Both the position numbers and the translations under genes were made by a program. A DNA stretch of 64,000 nt from Actinomycetota bacterium (GTDB lineage Bacteria > Actinomycetota > CADDZG01 > WHSQ01), in NCBI GenBank assembly GCA_009379915.1, contig WHSV01000002.1, positions 1 through 64,000 on the forward strand, read 5' to 3'. The notes below the pieces were generated by a model. That model saw nothing but the letters and a program-made list of their open reading frames with translations. It had not been told where the DNA came from and did not search any database. Positions 54,163 through 62,530 of this stretch are shown here, in pieces; the first letter of the stretch is position 1; each line of letters begins with the position of its first letter.

Positions 54163-55239
54163 ATGAGCACAGTCACTCTCATCCCCGGAGACGGCATCGG
54201 GCCGGAGGTGTCGGCGGCCACTCGTCGGGTGGTCGACGCCCTGGAGACCGACATCACCTGGGACGTCCACGATGCCGGAGTTATTGCGATCGAGACTCAC
54301 GGGACCCCCCTGCCCCCCCATGTCCTCGACTCGATCAAGGCCAACAAGGTGGCCATCAAGGGGCCGGTGACCACTCCGGTGGGGACCGGCTTCCGCTCGA
54401 TCAACGTTGCCCTTCGCCAGGATCTCGATCTCTTCGCAAGTGTTCGTCCCTGCAAGCTCTACGAGGGAGTGCCCTCGCGCTACGACGAGGTCGACATCAT
54501 CGTCGTGCGCGAGAACACGGAGGACCTCTACGAGGGAATCGAGTTCGAAATGGGATCAGCCGAGATCGAGAGGCTTCGGGGTTACCTGAAGTACATGCAC
54601 AACTTCCCCATCAGGAAGGATGCCGGAGTGTCGGTCAAGCCCATTTCGGTGACCGCCACGCGCGACATCGTCACCTTCGCCTTCGAGCTCGCGACCAAGC
54701 ACGGACGCGACAAGCTGACTCTCGGGCACAAGGCCAACATCATGAAGTTCTCGGACGGAGTGTGGCTCGAGACCGGCCAGAAGACCTCGACCGACTATCC
54801 CGACGTGGAATTCGACGAGATGCAGGTCGACGAGATGGCCATGTACCTCGCCTGGATCCCGAGGGACCTCGACATCGTGGTCCTCCCCAATCTCTACGGG
54901 GACATCATCTCGGACCTTTGTGCCGGGCTCGTCGGAGGTCTCGGCGTGGCGCCCGGGATGAACCTCGGCAAGGAGCACGCTGTGTTCGAGCCGACGCACG
55001 GCTCCGCTCCGGACATCGCGGGCCTCGGTATAGCCAACCCGATCGCGATGATGCTCTCGGCCACCCTCATGTTGAGACACCTCGGCCTCGATGAAGAGGC
55101 CGGCCGGCTCGAGGAAGCGATCGCCCATGTGCTAAAGGAGAGAAAGGTCGTTCCCGCGGACCTCCATCCCGATGGCGAACCCGCCACCACCGAGGCCATA
55201 ACGAACGCGGTCATCGACGCATTCAACGCGGACTCATGA
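54163..55239 (+). CDS. NAD(P)-dependent isocitrate/isopropylmalate dehydrogenase-family protein
   Basis: This is 358 residues from ATG 54163 (MSTVTLIPGDGIGPEVSAAT); an earlier in-frame start is less likely. Beta-decarboxylating dehydrogenase of the 2-oxoacid pathway. The substrate helix reads FRSINVALRQDLDLFASVRP, with the Ser/Asn pattern of isocitrate dehydrogenases rather than IPMDH. Other motifs: YDEVDIIVVRENTEDLYEG, NLYGDIISDLCAGLVGGLG with catalytic Asp, and FEPTHGSAPDIAGLGIANP. NAD-dependent isocitrate dehydrogenase is the best guess; homoisocitrate or tartrate enzymes are possible. Confidence 0.9.
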   Translation: MSTVTLIPGDGIGPEVSAATRRVVDALETDITWDVHDAGVIAIETHGTPLPPHVLDSIKANKVAIKGPVTTPVGTGFRSINVALRQDLDLFASVRPCKLYEGVPSRYDEVDIIVVRENTEDLYEGIEFEMGSAEIERLRGYLKYMHNFPIRKDAGVSVKPISVTATRDIVTFAFELATKHGRDKLTLGHKANIMKFSDGVWLETGQKTSTDYPDVEFDEMQVDEMAMYLAWIPRDLDIVVLPNLYGDIISDLCAGLVGGLGVAPGMNLGKEHAVFEPTHGSAPDIAGLGIANPIAMMLSATLMLRHLGLDEEAGRLEEAIAHVLKERKVVPADLHPDGEPATTEAITNAVIDAFNADS

Positions 55240-56013
55240 GTGGATGATCTTCGGCGCGCGCTGGACTTCCTGTCCTGGTTCGAGAACTCGTGCGCCGAAC
55301 GAGTGGTTCCGTGGCGCTGGGGCGTAACGCTCTTCAACAGCGAGTTCCCCAAAGTCTTCATGCTGAACTTCGTGCGAGTCGAGGGGGCGCCCGCCGATCT
55401 GTCCTTCCACGAGCTGGTTGCCGAGGCGGATGCTCTGCACGACCGGGCGGGGCACTCTCACCGAGACATCGTCGTCGAGGACGCTCGCCTCGCTGCCGCG
55501 CTCGCGCCGGCGTTCCGAAGAAGCGGGTGGGAGGTCTCGACCCTGCTCGTCATGGCCTACCGAGGTGACCGCGAGCTTCCCGAAACCGGACGGGACGTAC
55601 GCGAGCTCACCACCGACGAGCTTCGCGACATGAGGGCTCATTCCTATTCCGTTGGCCCTTCGGCAAAGGACCCCCAGACGGTCAGGCAAATGATCGACAA
55701 AGACGCCCTCCTCGCTCGAGCGGGCGGAGCCCGATTCTTCGGAGCGGTGATGGACGGCCAGGCGGTGTGCAGCGCGGACCTCTACTCGGATGGAATAACG
55801 GCTCAGATCGAGTCTGTCCTCACGCTCGAGCCCTACAGGAAACGCGGGCTGGGTCGCGCGGTCGTAGCCGAAGCTATTCGAGCGGCCTTCGATTCCGATC
55901 ACGACTTCGTTTTCCTCCTGGCCGACGACGAGGACTGGCCGAAGGAGCTCTACGCTCGAATGGGGTTCGAGCCACTTGGTCGGTGCTACGACTTCCTGAA
56001 GACGCCCGACTGA
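55240..56013 (+). CDS. GNAT-family N-acetyltransferase
   Basis: This is a 257-residue protein starting at the GTG directly after the preceding stop. The C-terminal acetyltransferase domain has the acetyl-CoA motif VLTLEPYRKRGLGRAVVAEA (R-x-x-G-x-G/A) near residue 200 and LLADDEDWPKELYARMGFEP, the usual last strand. The N-terminal half is a second, diverged GNAT-like fold. Acceptor unknown. Immediate juxtaposition with the dehydrogenase gene suggests co-transcription. Confidence 0.85.
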   Translation: MDDLRRALDFLSWFENSCAERVVPWRWGVTLFNSEFPKVFMLNFVRVEGAPADLSFHELVAEADALHDRAGHSHRDIVVEDARLAAALAPAFRRSGWEVSTLLVMAYRGDRELPETGRDVRELTTDELRDMRAHSYSVGPSAKDPQTVRQMIDKDALLARAGGARFFGAVMDGQAVCSADLYSDGITAQIESVLTLEPYRKRGLGRAVVAEAIRAAFDSDHDFVFLLADDEDWPKELYARMGFEPLGRCYDFLKTPD

Positions 56014-56100
56014 TTCGCCGGAGCCTCGGCCTGCCCACAAAACGTTGGGGTGCGATGATGGGCGGCATGAGGGAGACTCCGGTTCCACTGTCGATGTCCG

Positions 56101-56553
56101 GTGGCTAACGGCGAGGAGGCGGTCATCGCAGTTGCGGTGAGCGAGACGCCTCTCGACATCGCGGACGCGATTGCGGGAGCATCTGGGCCCGACATCGGCG
56201 GCGTGGGGATGTTCGTCGGAACCGTGCGAGACAGCTCATCGGTCGAGACGAACGCCGGCAAGCCCGTCGTCGCCCTCGACTACGACAGCCATCCCAGTCT
56301 CGCCGAGCAGCGGCTGCGCGAGATCGCATTCGAAGCAACGACGAAATGGGATGTCGGCAAGGTTGTGGCGATTCATCGCACGGGCCACTGCGAGCTCGGC
56401 GAGCCAACGGTGGTCGTGGCCTGCGGAGCGCCCCACAGAGGCGACGCGCTCGAGGCCTGCCGCTGGATCATCGACACCATCAAGTCGACCGTTCCAATCT
56501 GGAAGCGAGAGGCCTATGCCGACGGATCATCCTGGGTCGGCGACAACGCGTGA
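56101..56553 (+). CDS. moaE: molybdopterin synthase catalytic subunit MoaE
   Basis: This 150-residue subunit converts precursor Z (cPMP) to molybdopterin together with thiocarboxylated MoaD. Landmarks: GGVGMFVGTVRDSSSV, ALDYDSHPSLAEQRLREIAF, VVAIHRTGHCELGEPTVVVA, GDALEACRWIIDTIKSTVP and the catalytic IWKREAYADGSSWVGD. GTG start; its stop overlaps the GTG of the next gene. No other moa genes nearby. The Mo hydroxylase in the window needs molybdopterin, but the genes are 40 kb apart. Confidence 0.95.
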   Translation: MANGEEAVIAVAVSETPLDIADAIAGASGPDIGGVGMFVGTVRDSSSVETNAGKPVVALDYDSHPSLAEQRLREIAFEATTKWDVGKVVAIHRTGHCELGEPTVVVACGAPHRGDALEACRWIIDTIKSTVPIWKREAYADGSSWVGDNA

Positions 56554-57500
56554 GGGCGCTCGTCATCGACGACGGAAAACTACGCTTCGAAGAACGGTCG
56601 ACGCCGACTCCGGAAGCCGACCAGGTGCTCGTGGAGGTGGCCTCGGCGGGGCTCAACCGGGCCGACATAATGCAAATGCGGGGCATGTACCCGGCTCCGC
56701 CGGGCTGGCCTCCGGACGTCCCCGGTCTCGAGTTCGCGGGGACGGTTGCGGCGATTGGAAACGGAGTCAAGTCGCTGCGGGAGGGTGATCGTGTCTTCGG
56801 CATCGTCGGCGGCGGCGGGCACGCCACTCAACTCATCACCAAGGAGGACCTCTGTTCACCGGTCCCCGGCGGGCTCGACATGGTCGTCGCCGGCGGCGTT
56901 CCCGAGGCCTTCGTCACGGCGCACGACGCGCTCGTCACGCAAGGAGGGCTCCGGCCGGGACAGCGCGTTCTCATCCACGGCGTCGGTAGCGGCGTGGGCA
57001 CGGCCGCCGTCCAGGTCGCCCGGCTGCTCGGCGCGACCACGGTCGGCACTTCGCGCACCGAGGCCAAGCTGCTCAGGGCCGCCGAGCTCGGTCTCCATGA
57101 GGGTGTGATCGCATCCGAGACGATGGCGGACGAGATCGACGAGGTCGACGTCGTCATCGATCTCATCGGGGGTGACTACCTGGCGACAGACGTCAGGGTC
57201 TGCCGCTCTCGTGGCCGGATAATCATCGTCGGCTTGCTGGCCGGCGCCAACGCGACTCTGGACATGCGAACGGTTCTGTCCAAGCGCCTGACGATTCGCG
57301 GCACGACGCTGCGCGCCAGACCCGACTACGAGAAGGCGCTGGCAGCGAGGGCGTTCGAGCGCGAGGTGCTTCCGTTGTTGGCCCGCGGCGACGCTCGGGT
57401 TGTGGTCGACAAGGTCTTTATGCTCGACGACGCGAACGCGGCGTACGAACACATGGTGACGAACGAAGGCTACGGGAAAACGATCATCGAATGCGGGTGA
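56550..57500 (+). CDS. NADPH:quinone oxidoreductase / MDR-family dehydrogenase
   Basis: This is 316 residues from the GTG at 56550 that overlaps the moaE stop. GroES-like N-terminus without catalytic zinc (EVASAGLNRADIMQMRGMYP, VPGLEFAGTVAAIGNGVKSL), Rossmann domain with RVLIHGVGSGVGTAAVQVA. C-terminal DKVFMLDDANAAYEHMVTNE is typical of quinone oxidoreductase/PIG3-like proteins. Reduces quinones or enones with NADPH. Coupled to moaE and followed 4 nt later by an SDR gene. Confidence 0.92.
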   Translation: MRALVIDDGKLRFEERSTPTPEADQVLVEVASAGLNRADIMQMRGMYPAPPGWPPDVPGLEFAGTVAAIGNGVKSLREGDRVFGIVGGGGHATQLITKEDLCSPVPGGLDMVVAGGVPEAFVTAHDALVTQGGLRPGQRVLIHGVGSGVGTAAVQVARLLGATTVGTSRTEAKLLRAAELGLHEGVIASETMADEIDEVDVVIDLIGGDYLATDVRVCRSRGRIIIVGLLAGANATLDMRTVLSKRLTIRGTTLRARPDYEKALAARAFEREVLPLLARGDARVVVDKVFMLDDANAAYEHMVTNEGYGKTIIECG

Positions 57501-57504
57501 GGAC

Positions 57505-58299
57505 ATGGAACTTGGCCTGAACGGCAAGGTGGCATGGGTGCTCGGAGGTTCGTCGGGCCTGGGGCGCGCGTCGGCGCAGTCGCTCGCGCGCGAGGGAGCC
57601 TTGGTGGCGATTTCGTCGCGAGACGCGGACGCCCTCCGTCGGGCGGCGGCCGACATCGAATCCGATACCGGGGGTCGGTGCGTCGCGATCCAACTCGATG
57701 TCACGGATCCTCAGGCGATCTCCGCCGCGCACCAAATGGTTGCCGACGCGCTCGGTCCGGTCGACGTCTTGGTGGCGAACGCGGGTGGGCCTCCCGCAGG
57801 ACGCTTCGAAGAGTTGGACGACGAGACCATGAGGCTGGCGTTCAACCTCACGACCTCGTCGGCATGGAGGCTGGCCCACGCAGTGGTCCCCTCCATGAAG
57901 GAGCGAGGCTCGGGCACCATCCTGTTTCTCACCTCCACCTCCACCAAAGAGATCGTCGGGGGTCTCCTGCTCTCGAACATGATGCGGGCCGCAGTCGTCG
58001 GCATGGCGAAGACGATGTCCAAGGAGCTCGGAGCCCACGGCATCCGCGTGTTGTGCATCGCACCGGGCCGGGTCGCAACCAAGCGTCTCCAGGAGCTGGA
58101 CGCGGGCCGCGCCGCCAAGACCGGCGAGACGATCGAGGAGGTAGGACGCTCCTGGGCCGAGGTGATCCCGCTGGGTCGTTACGGCAGGCCCGACGAGTTC
58201 GGCGACGTCGTCGCCTTCGCGGCCTCGGAACGGGCGAGCTACGTCACGGGAACGACGATCATGGTCGACGGGGGCCTGACGAACTCGACCCACGCCTGA
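57505..58299 (+). CDS. short-chain dehydrogenase/reductase
   Basis: This is a 264-residue SDR with cofactor motif WVLGGSSGLGRASAQSLA (G-x3-G-x-G), NAGGPPAG in place of NNAG, catalytic Ser in LFLTSTSTKEIVG, and C-terminal YVTGTTIMVDGGLTNS. The usual YxxxK active site is not obvious: the residues after the Ser strand read GLLLSNMMRAAVVGMAKTMS, so Tyr is replaced by Asn (N-x3-R). That raises doubt about classical activity. Last gene of the moaE-QOR-SDR run. Confidence 0.88.
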   Translation: MELGLNGKVAWVLGGSSGLGRASAQSLAREGALVAISSRDADALRRAAADIESDTGGRCVAIQLDVTDPQAISAAHQMVADALGPVDVLVANAGGPPAGRFEELDDETMRLAFNLTTSSAWRLAHAVVPSMKERGSGTILFLTSTSTKEIVGGLLLSNMMRAAVVGMAKTMSKELGAHGIRVLCIAPGRVATKRLQELDAGRAAKTGETIEEVGRSWAEVIPLGRYGRPDEFGDVVAFAASERASYVTGTTIMVDGGLTNSTHA

Positions 58300-58479
58300 G
58301 CAAGTCAAACCCGGCATCAAACGAGCGGAATTTGGTTGCACGCCCGGCCCTGGCGGCTTTCGTGGCCAAGAACACTGCTCCATGCGACAGCTCATGGACG
58401 ATGAACGCGAGCAAGCGGAAAGCGGGCCCCCGAGACGAGACCCCCGACCAACTTTTCCCCGTTGATGCCGCCTTGGGTT

Positions 58480-59235
58480 TTAGGCCCGGCGCGTCGAGGC
58501 CGAGCGCCCCGCGAGGCCTCGAGCCACGACCACCCCGAAGCCCAGCAACAGCCCGATTAGAAACGTCATCAGGTACACGCGCACATACGGGGTGTCGTCC
58601 GAGGTCGGTTCGTTCGGTCCCGCCGCGCCGCCGCCCGCATCCTCGCTCTCGGTCGGTTCGGGGCTCGGCTCCTCGGTGGGGATCGGCGTCGGGCTGGGCT
58701 CCAGCGCGGTGCCGGTTATCGCGACCCTGTAGCGGGTCTTGAACTCTCGCTTGCGAACGGGGCTCTCGCGATCCGGCCCCACGTTCCGGAAGAGCCTGAG
58801 CGAGAAGTAGAAGGTGCCCGGCTGAGCAAAGAACTCATCGTCGAAGCTGAACTCCCGTCCCTCACTTCCGACTGCGGGAGTCTTGATGCTCCACTTGTCG
58901 GAGTTGGAGACGCCGTCGAAATACACGAGCTCGTTGGACGGCCACCGGTCTCTAAGCGGGCTGTAGATCTGCAGCTGGCCGAGAACGAACTGGTCGATTG
59001 GACCGTCCCTCTCTCCGAAGAGCTGAGCCGTAATCCTCAGGCTCTGGCCCAGGGCAAGCTCGACGCCGTAGAACAGCTCCTCGGTCAAACGAACCGTGTC
59101 CGAGTACCTGCCCCGCTCGAGAAGCGGTGCGTCGGTGAAGCTTCCGCCCCCCTGGACGGGCGTTCCCCGCTGAGCGGCGGTCGCCGGCAACGGAACCGCG
59201 AGGAGGAACACCGCCAGGACGAGGGCGCGCCTCAC
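58480..59235 (-). CDS. secreted hypothetical protein with C-terminal membrane anchor
   Basis: This is a 251-residue protein with signal peptide (MRRALVLAVFLLAVPLPATA), an extracytoplasmic beta-rich domain, a low-complexity Pro/Glu/Ser/Thr-rich linker (EPSPTPIPTEEPSPEPTESE), and one C-terminal transmembrane helix (VYLMTFLIGLLLGFGVVVA) with a basic tail. The extracellular segment (YSDTVRLTEELFYGVELALG) resembles the pre-peptidase-like repeats seen in the adjacent von Willebrand protein. The GTG start overlaps the stop of that gene. The 180-bp region 58300-58479 downstream shows no gene. Confidence 0.8.
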   Translation of the reverse strand: MRRALVLAVFLLAVPLPATAAQRGTPVQGGGSFTDAPLLERGRYSDTVRLTEELFYGVELALGQSLRITAQLFGERDGPIDQFVLGQLQIYSPLRDRWPSNELVYFDGVSNSDKWSIKTPAVGSEGREFSFDDEFFAQPGTFYFSLRLFRNVGPDRESPVRKREFKTRYRVAITGTALEPSPTPIPTEEPSPEPTESEDAGGGAAGPNEPTSDDTPYVRVYLMTFLIGLLLGFGVVVARGLAGRSASTRRA

Positions 59236-60569
59236 CGGGCCCCCGCCACCCTGCGTCCCGCCAGAGCACCGACCGCCGCACCAAGGAGTCCGAAGGCGAT
59301 TCCTCCGACGGCGAGCATCACGTTGTTGGACGAGTTGGAGGTGTCATCGGGGGCGGCCTGGTCGGGGTCGTCTTCGTCGGCGGGAGGCGGTTCTTCGGTC
59401 GGCGTCGGCTCGACCGCTTCTCCGGTGACATCGACGACGATCTCGACCGGGAACTCCTCGGATGGGTCTCCTTGCTCCTCGAGCGCGAGCCGCAGGTAGT
59501 AAGTGCCGGGGCTCTGTAAGTCCGGGTCGCTCGATGTCGGGTCGATGGTCTCGGAGCGAACCGCGATCGACTGGAGGCGTTCCCCCGCTGCAACCGCGGC
59601 ATCGTCCGCGATGAAATCGTCCTCGGGACTCGTCAGGGTCAGGGTCAGGGTCCCGAGAAAGTCGATCTCGCCGATCGTCGACGCTGCCGCACCCACCGCC
59701 TGGCCCTCGGCGAGCTCGACCGAGTAGTAGAGCTCATCGCCGGGCGAGATGGTGTCTGTGAACTGACCCGACTCGAGGGCAGTGGCACTCGAGATCGAGT
59801 TGCCGCCGGTTACGGCGGTCCCGGACACCTCGAACTTGCGCAAGGCGCGCAACGACAATTGCGCCAGTCGATCCGCCAGCTCGGCCGAGGAGCCGGCGTC
59901 GACGTAGCTGCCCTTGGCAACGCGGGCAATGCATTGCAGCTCTCTGCGCGCGCGGGGGTCGACCTGAAACCCGACGGTGTCGATTCGCAACTCGACCCCC
60001 TGTTTCGAGATCCTCTTGGCGACCTCGCAGGGCGGGGGTGGAGCACAGGTGTCGATTCCGTCCGACACGAGCACGATGGTGCGCTCACCCTCGGAGGGAA
60101 GGTCCCTGGCCCCCTTTTGCAGCGACAGACCGATGGGGGTGAAGCCCTTGGCGTTGAACGAGCGGATCTGCCGTCTCATCCCGCTGCGATCGAGGGGGCC
60201 GACCGGTGAGATGAGCTCGGTGTCCTTGCATCCCCGTCTCTCGTCGGTGTTCGGAATGCGATGGCCGTAGACACGAAGCCCGACCAGCGAGTCGTTGGGT
60301 AGGGCGTTAACAACTCCGTTGAGAGCTTCCTTCGCCGCCTGGATCTTGGTGCCGCCGGCGCCGTCGCTCGCGTTCATCGACCCCGAGGAGTCCATGATCA
60401 GCAACAGAGCCGGGTCGGCCTCATCGTCCTCCTGAGCGGCGGCACGCGCAGCATTCGGCGGCGCCAGCAACAGCAGGACGAAGCCCATGAGGATCAGCGG
60501 CCTTACCGGTTTGAGGGCGGCGCTTACCAAGCGCGCCGCCACCGTGCGTGGGCTCATCGGGTGCGACAC
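59232..60569 (-). CDS. von Willebrand factor type A domain secreted membrane-anchored protein
   Basis: This is 445 residues from GTG 60569 (GAGGG upstream). A signal peptide or anchor is at 23-43; the VWA domain spans about 52-235 with the MIDAS motif IMDSSGSM (Asp 60), a Thr in FTPIGLSL and Asp in TIVLVSDGIDTC. A beta domain follows (SATALESGQFTDTISPGDEL), then an acidic Pro-rich linker and a C-terminal transmembrane helix (LAVGGIAFGLLGAAVGALAG). The layout suggests a surface adhesin or metal-binding scaffold. It overlaps the next gene and follows the TadG-like gene. Confidence 0.88.
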   Translation of the reverse strand: MSHPMSPRTVAARLVSAALKPVRPLILMGFVLLLLAPPNAARAAAQEDDEADPALLLIMDSSGSMNASDGAGGTKIQAAKEALNGVVNALPNDSLVGLRVYGHRIPNTDERRGCKDTELISPVGPLDRSGMRRQIRSFNAKGFTPIGLSLQKGARDLPSEGERTIVLVSDGIDTCAPPPPCEVAKRISKQGVELRIDTVGFQVDPRARRELQCIARVAKGSYVDAGSSAELADRLAQLSLRALRKFEVSGTAVTGGNSISSATALESGQFTDTISPGDELYYSVELAEGQAVGAAASTIGEIDFLGTLTLTLTSPEDDFIADDAAVAAGERLQSIAVRSETIDPTSSDPDLQSPGTYYLRLALEEQGDPSEEFPVEIVVDVTGEAVEPTPTEEPPPADEDDPDQAAPDDTSNSSNNVMLAVGGIAFGLLGAAVGALAGRRVAGAR

Positions 60570-60588
60570 TACCCTCGGGAGAACCTAA

Positions 60589-61497
60589 TTAGTCCTCAAC
60601 AGGGACAAACTGGATCTCGAAGACGGACGGCCCGTAGCCACTCCCGGCGAAGTCGGTGCCGATCAACCCGGGGCGGGCTCCGCCGAGATCGACATGAAGG
60701 TGGTCGAAGTGGCCCTCGGAACGCCAGATGATCCCGAAGCCCATCTCGCTCATGTGCGGGATCAGGGGATCGATGGCGGCCATCTCTGACGCGCTCTGGC
60801 CTGCGCCGTAGTTCACATCGATGGCCCCGTTGCGGTAGTGCCACGAGCCCCCCACATGACACTGGTTGCTGCACACGCCGCCGAACGCCGGGTGCTCGCC
60901 GACCTGGAAGCCAAAGGCCAGAAAGAAGCGTCCGAGGGCGACGACGTCGAGGGGGCCATCGGCGAACTCGTCCTTGAAGTCGTTCCACTCCCGGCCCGGG
61001 ATGCGGCCGTTTCCGCTGTTCCCGCTGATCCCGAGGTTGGGAAGGTTGTTGCTGAGCACGAGAGGCTGAGCGTCGAGTTCGGCGCGCGACCGCTGGGCCC
61101 CCCGGTAGTCCTCGGCTTCGATTGGTTCCGCGGCCTCGCCCAGTCTTTCTTGCGTCACCACGGCAACCTGGACCTCGAGTCCCTCGCGCTCGCAGGAGGT
61201 CACGACCGAGTCGTTCCGGGCCGCGTAGTCCTCTGCCGCCGAGCACACTTGAGCGTCGCTCACGAGGAGGAGGTCCGAGTACCCCCTCTGCATCGCCATG
61301 TTCACGAGCTGGGTCCTCAGGTTCTTGGCCGCGGCAAGGGCGGCCGCGTCGGCTCCCGTCTGAGCGGTTGCGGAGAGGCCCGTCGCCCTGCCGACCTGAA
61401 AGAGGATGGCGCCCGCAGCGAGCAGGGCGGTGAACAACAAGAGGAGGACAGGCATTACCTGTCCCCCTTCTCGAGCCTTCATGAGGCCGCCTGCCAT
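60589..61497 (-). CDS. TadG/TadE-like membrane protein fused to an M15-like peptidase domain
   Basis: This is a 302-residue protein (ATG 61482 is another possible start). N-terminal TadE/G-like segment: GQVMPVLLLLFTALLAAGAI membrane helix followed by AQTGADAAALAAAKNLRTQL, as in putative Flp pilus-assembly proteins. From residue about 165 a peptidase-like domain follows with HVGGSWHYRNGAIDVNY (His, Asp) and HFDHLHVDLGG (HxH), the zinc-site pattern of D-Ala-D-Ala carboxypeptidase-type M15 enzymes. It could trim peptidoglycan to let the pilus pass. Sits directly after the Flp pilin gene. Confidence 0.82.
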   Translation of the reverse strand: MAGGLMKAREGGQVMPVLLLLFTALLAAGAILFQVGRATGLSATAQTGADAAALAAAKNLRTQLVNMAMQRGYSDLLLVSDAQVCSAAEDYAARNDSVVTSCEREGLEVQVAVVTQERLGEAAEPIEAEDYRGAQRSRAELDAQPLVLSNNLPNLGISGNSGNGRIPGREWNDFKDEFADGPLDVVALGRFFLAFGFQVGEHPAFGGVCSNQCHVGGSWHYRNGAIDVNYGAGQSASEMAAIDPLIPHMSEMGFGIIWRSEGHFDHLHVDLGGARPGLIGTDFAGSGYGPSVFEIQFVPVED

Positions 61498-61509
61498 CCC
61501 CGCCGGGAG

Positions 61510-61722
61510 CTAGAGGCCTTCGATGAGGCTCGTGATCCGCTCGACGATGGCTCCACCGATGTCGCTGTTGGCGGCGTAGATGACACCGACCACGGCTGCG
61601 ACGAACGCCAGGATTCCGACGTACTCGGCTGCGGTCTGGCCGTCCTCGTCGGCGAGGGTCTCCCGCACACGAAGGGGCATGTTCTCGAGAGCAACGTAGG
61701 TCCGAAGCGCCAGATCCTGCAT
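61510..61722 (-). CDS. flp: Flp/Fap-family type IVb pilin
   Basis: This is a 70-residue prepilin. A 25-residue leader precedes DEDGQTAAEYVGILAFVAAV, the conserved G-Q-T-A-x-E-Y pilin start with the processing glycine and Glu 5, then a hydrophobic helix. AGGAGGA lies just upstream of the ATG. It would be cut by the prepilin peptidase and assembled into a Flp pilus by Tad proteins. The 163-bp gap upstream separates it from the response regulator gene and likely holds its promoter. Confidence 0.93.
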   Translation of the reverse strand: MQDLALRTYVALENMPLRVRETLADEDGQTAAEYVGILAFVAAVVGVIYAANSDIGGAIVERITSLIEGL

Positions 61723-61885
61723 CGTTGTCTCCTCCTTTTGGGCTGTTGCCCGGTCCGTGAAGCACCTGCTTGGCTGGCCGACTTGACGTGCCTCACGCTA
61801 GCGATCCCCTCCTCCCGCTTCGAGGGCCCCAAGGCCCATTTGCGTCCCTGGGCCGGGCCCAAATAGCCCCTGGGCCCCCCTCGGG

Positions 61886-62530
61886 TCACGCCTCCTGCCC
61901 CTTGGGAGCAACGCCCAGATGGGCCGCGATCGCCTCCGCCCGGTTGGCGACTCCGAGCTTTGAGTAGATCCGGTTGATGTGGTTCTTGACGGTCTTCTCG
62001 CTGATGAAGAGCTCGGTGGCGATGGCTCCGTTCGACCGCCCCTGGGCCAGCAGGTTCATGATCTCGGCCTCCCGTTCGGTCAGCGCAGCCGGCCCCTCCG
62101 GCTCGGTCCCGTCGGGGCCCTCCCGGAGCGCGTCGAACACCACCGACACGACCGACGGCGAAATCACGTTGCGGCCCTCGGCGAGGCCGATCACCGCCTG
62201 CTCGAGCTCCTCGGGTGAGAACCTGCCGTGCACCATGTAGCCCGATGCTCCCGCCCTGATGGCTTGCGAGACGCGCTCCTCGTCCTCTGCGTAGGTGAGC
62301 ATCATCACCTTGGCGATCTGGCTGAGAGGGCCCGCCGCGGCGATCCCGTCCATGACCGGCATGCGCACGTCGAGAAGGACGATGTCGGGCGCCACCTCAT
62401 TGGCCAGTGCAATGGCCTCTTTGCCGGTTCCCGCCTCCCCGACCACTTCGATGCCGTCGGCCGCCTCCAACAGGCTCGCCACGCCGCGACGCAACACGGC
62501 GTTGTCGTCGACGATCAGGACACGCGTCAC
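61886..62530 (-). CDS. NarL/FixJ-type response regulator with LuxR HTH
   Basis: This is a 214-residue regulator. Receiver domain: VLIVDDNAVLRRGVASLLEA, phosphoacceptor Asp 54 in IVLLDVRMPVMDG, Thr and Lys equivalents near 82-105. C-terminal LuxR helix-turn-helix: LTEREAEIMNLLAQGRSNGA and KTVKNHINRIYSKLGVANRA. The GTG start overlaps the histidine-kinase stop. Its targets could include the adjacent pilin gene, by position. Confidence 0.94.
   Translation of the reverse strand: MTRVLIVDDNAVLRRGVASLLEAADGIEVVGEAGTGKEAIALANEVAPDIVLLDVRMPVMDGIAAAGPLSQIAKVMMLTYAEDEERVSQAIRAGASGYMVHGRFSPEELEQAVIGLAEGRNVISPSVVSVVFDALREGPDGTEPEGPAALTEREAEIMNLLAQGRSNGAIATELFISEKTVKNHINRIYSKLGVANRAEAIAAHLGVAPKGQEA

Noticed and set aside
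22097-58321. Shared 16-mer CAAACCCGGCAYCAAA at 22097 and 58306, as a dispersed repeat
   Set aside because: Only one short match with no convincing flanking similarity; could be chance in GC-rich DNA.
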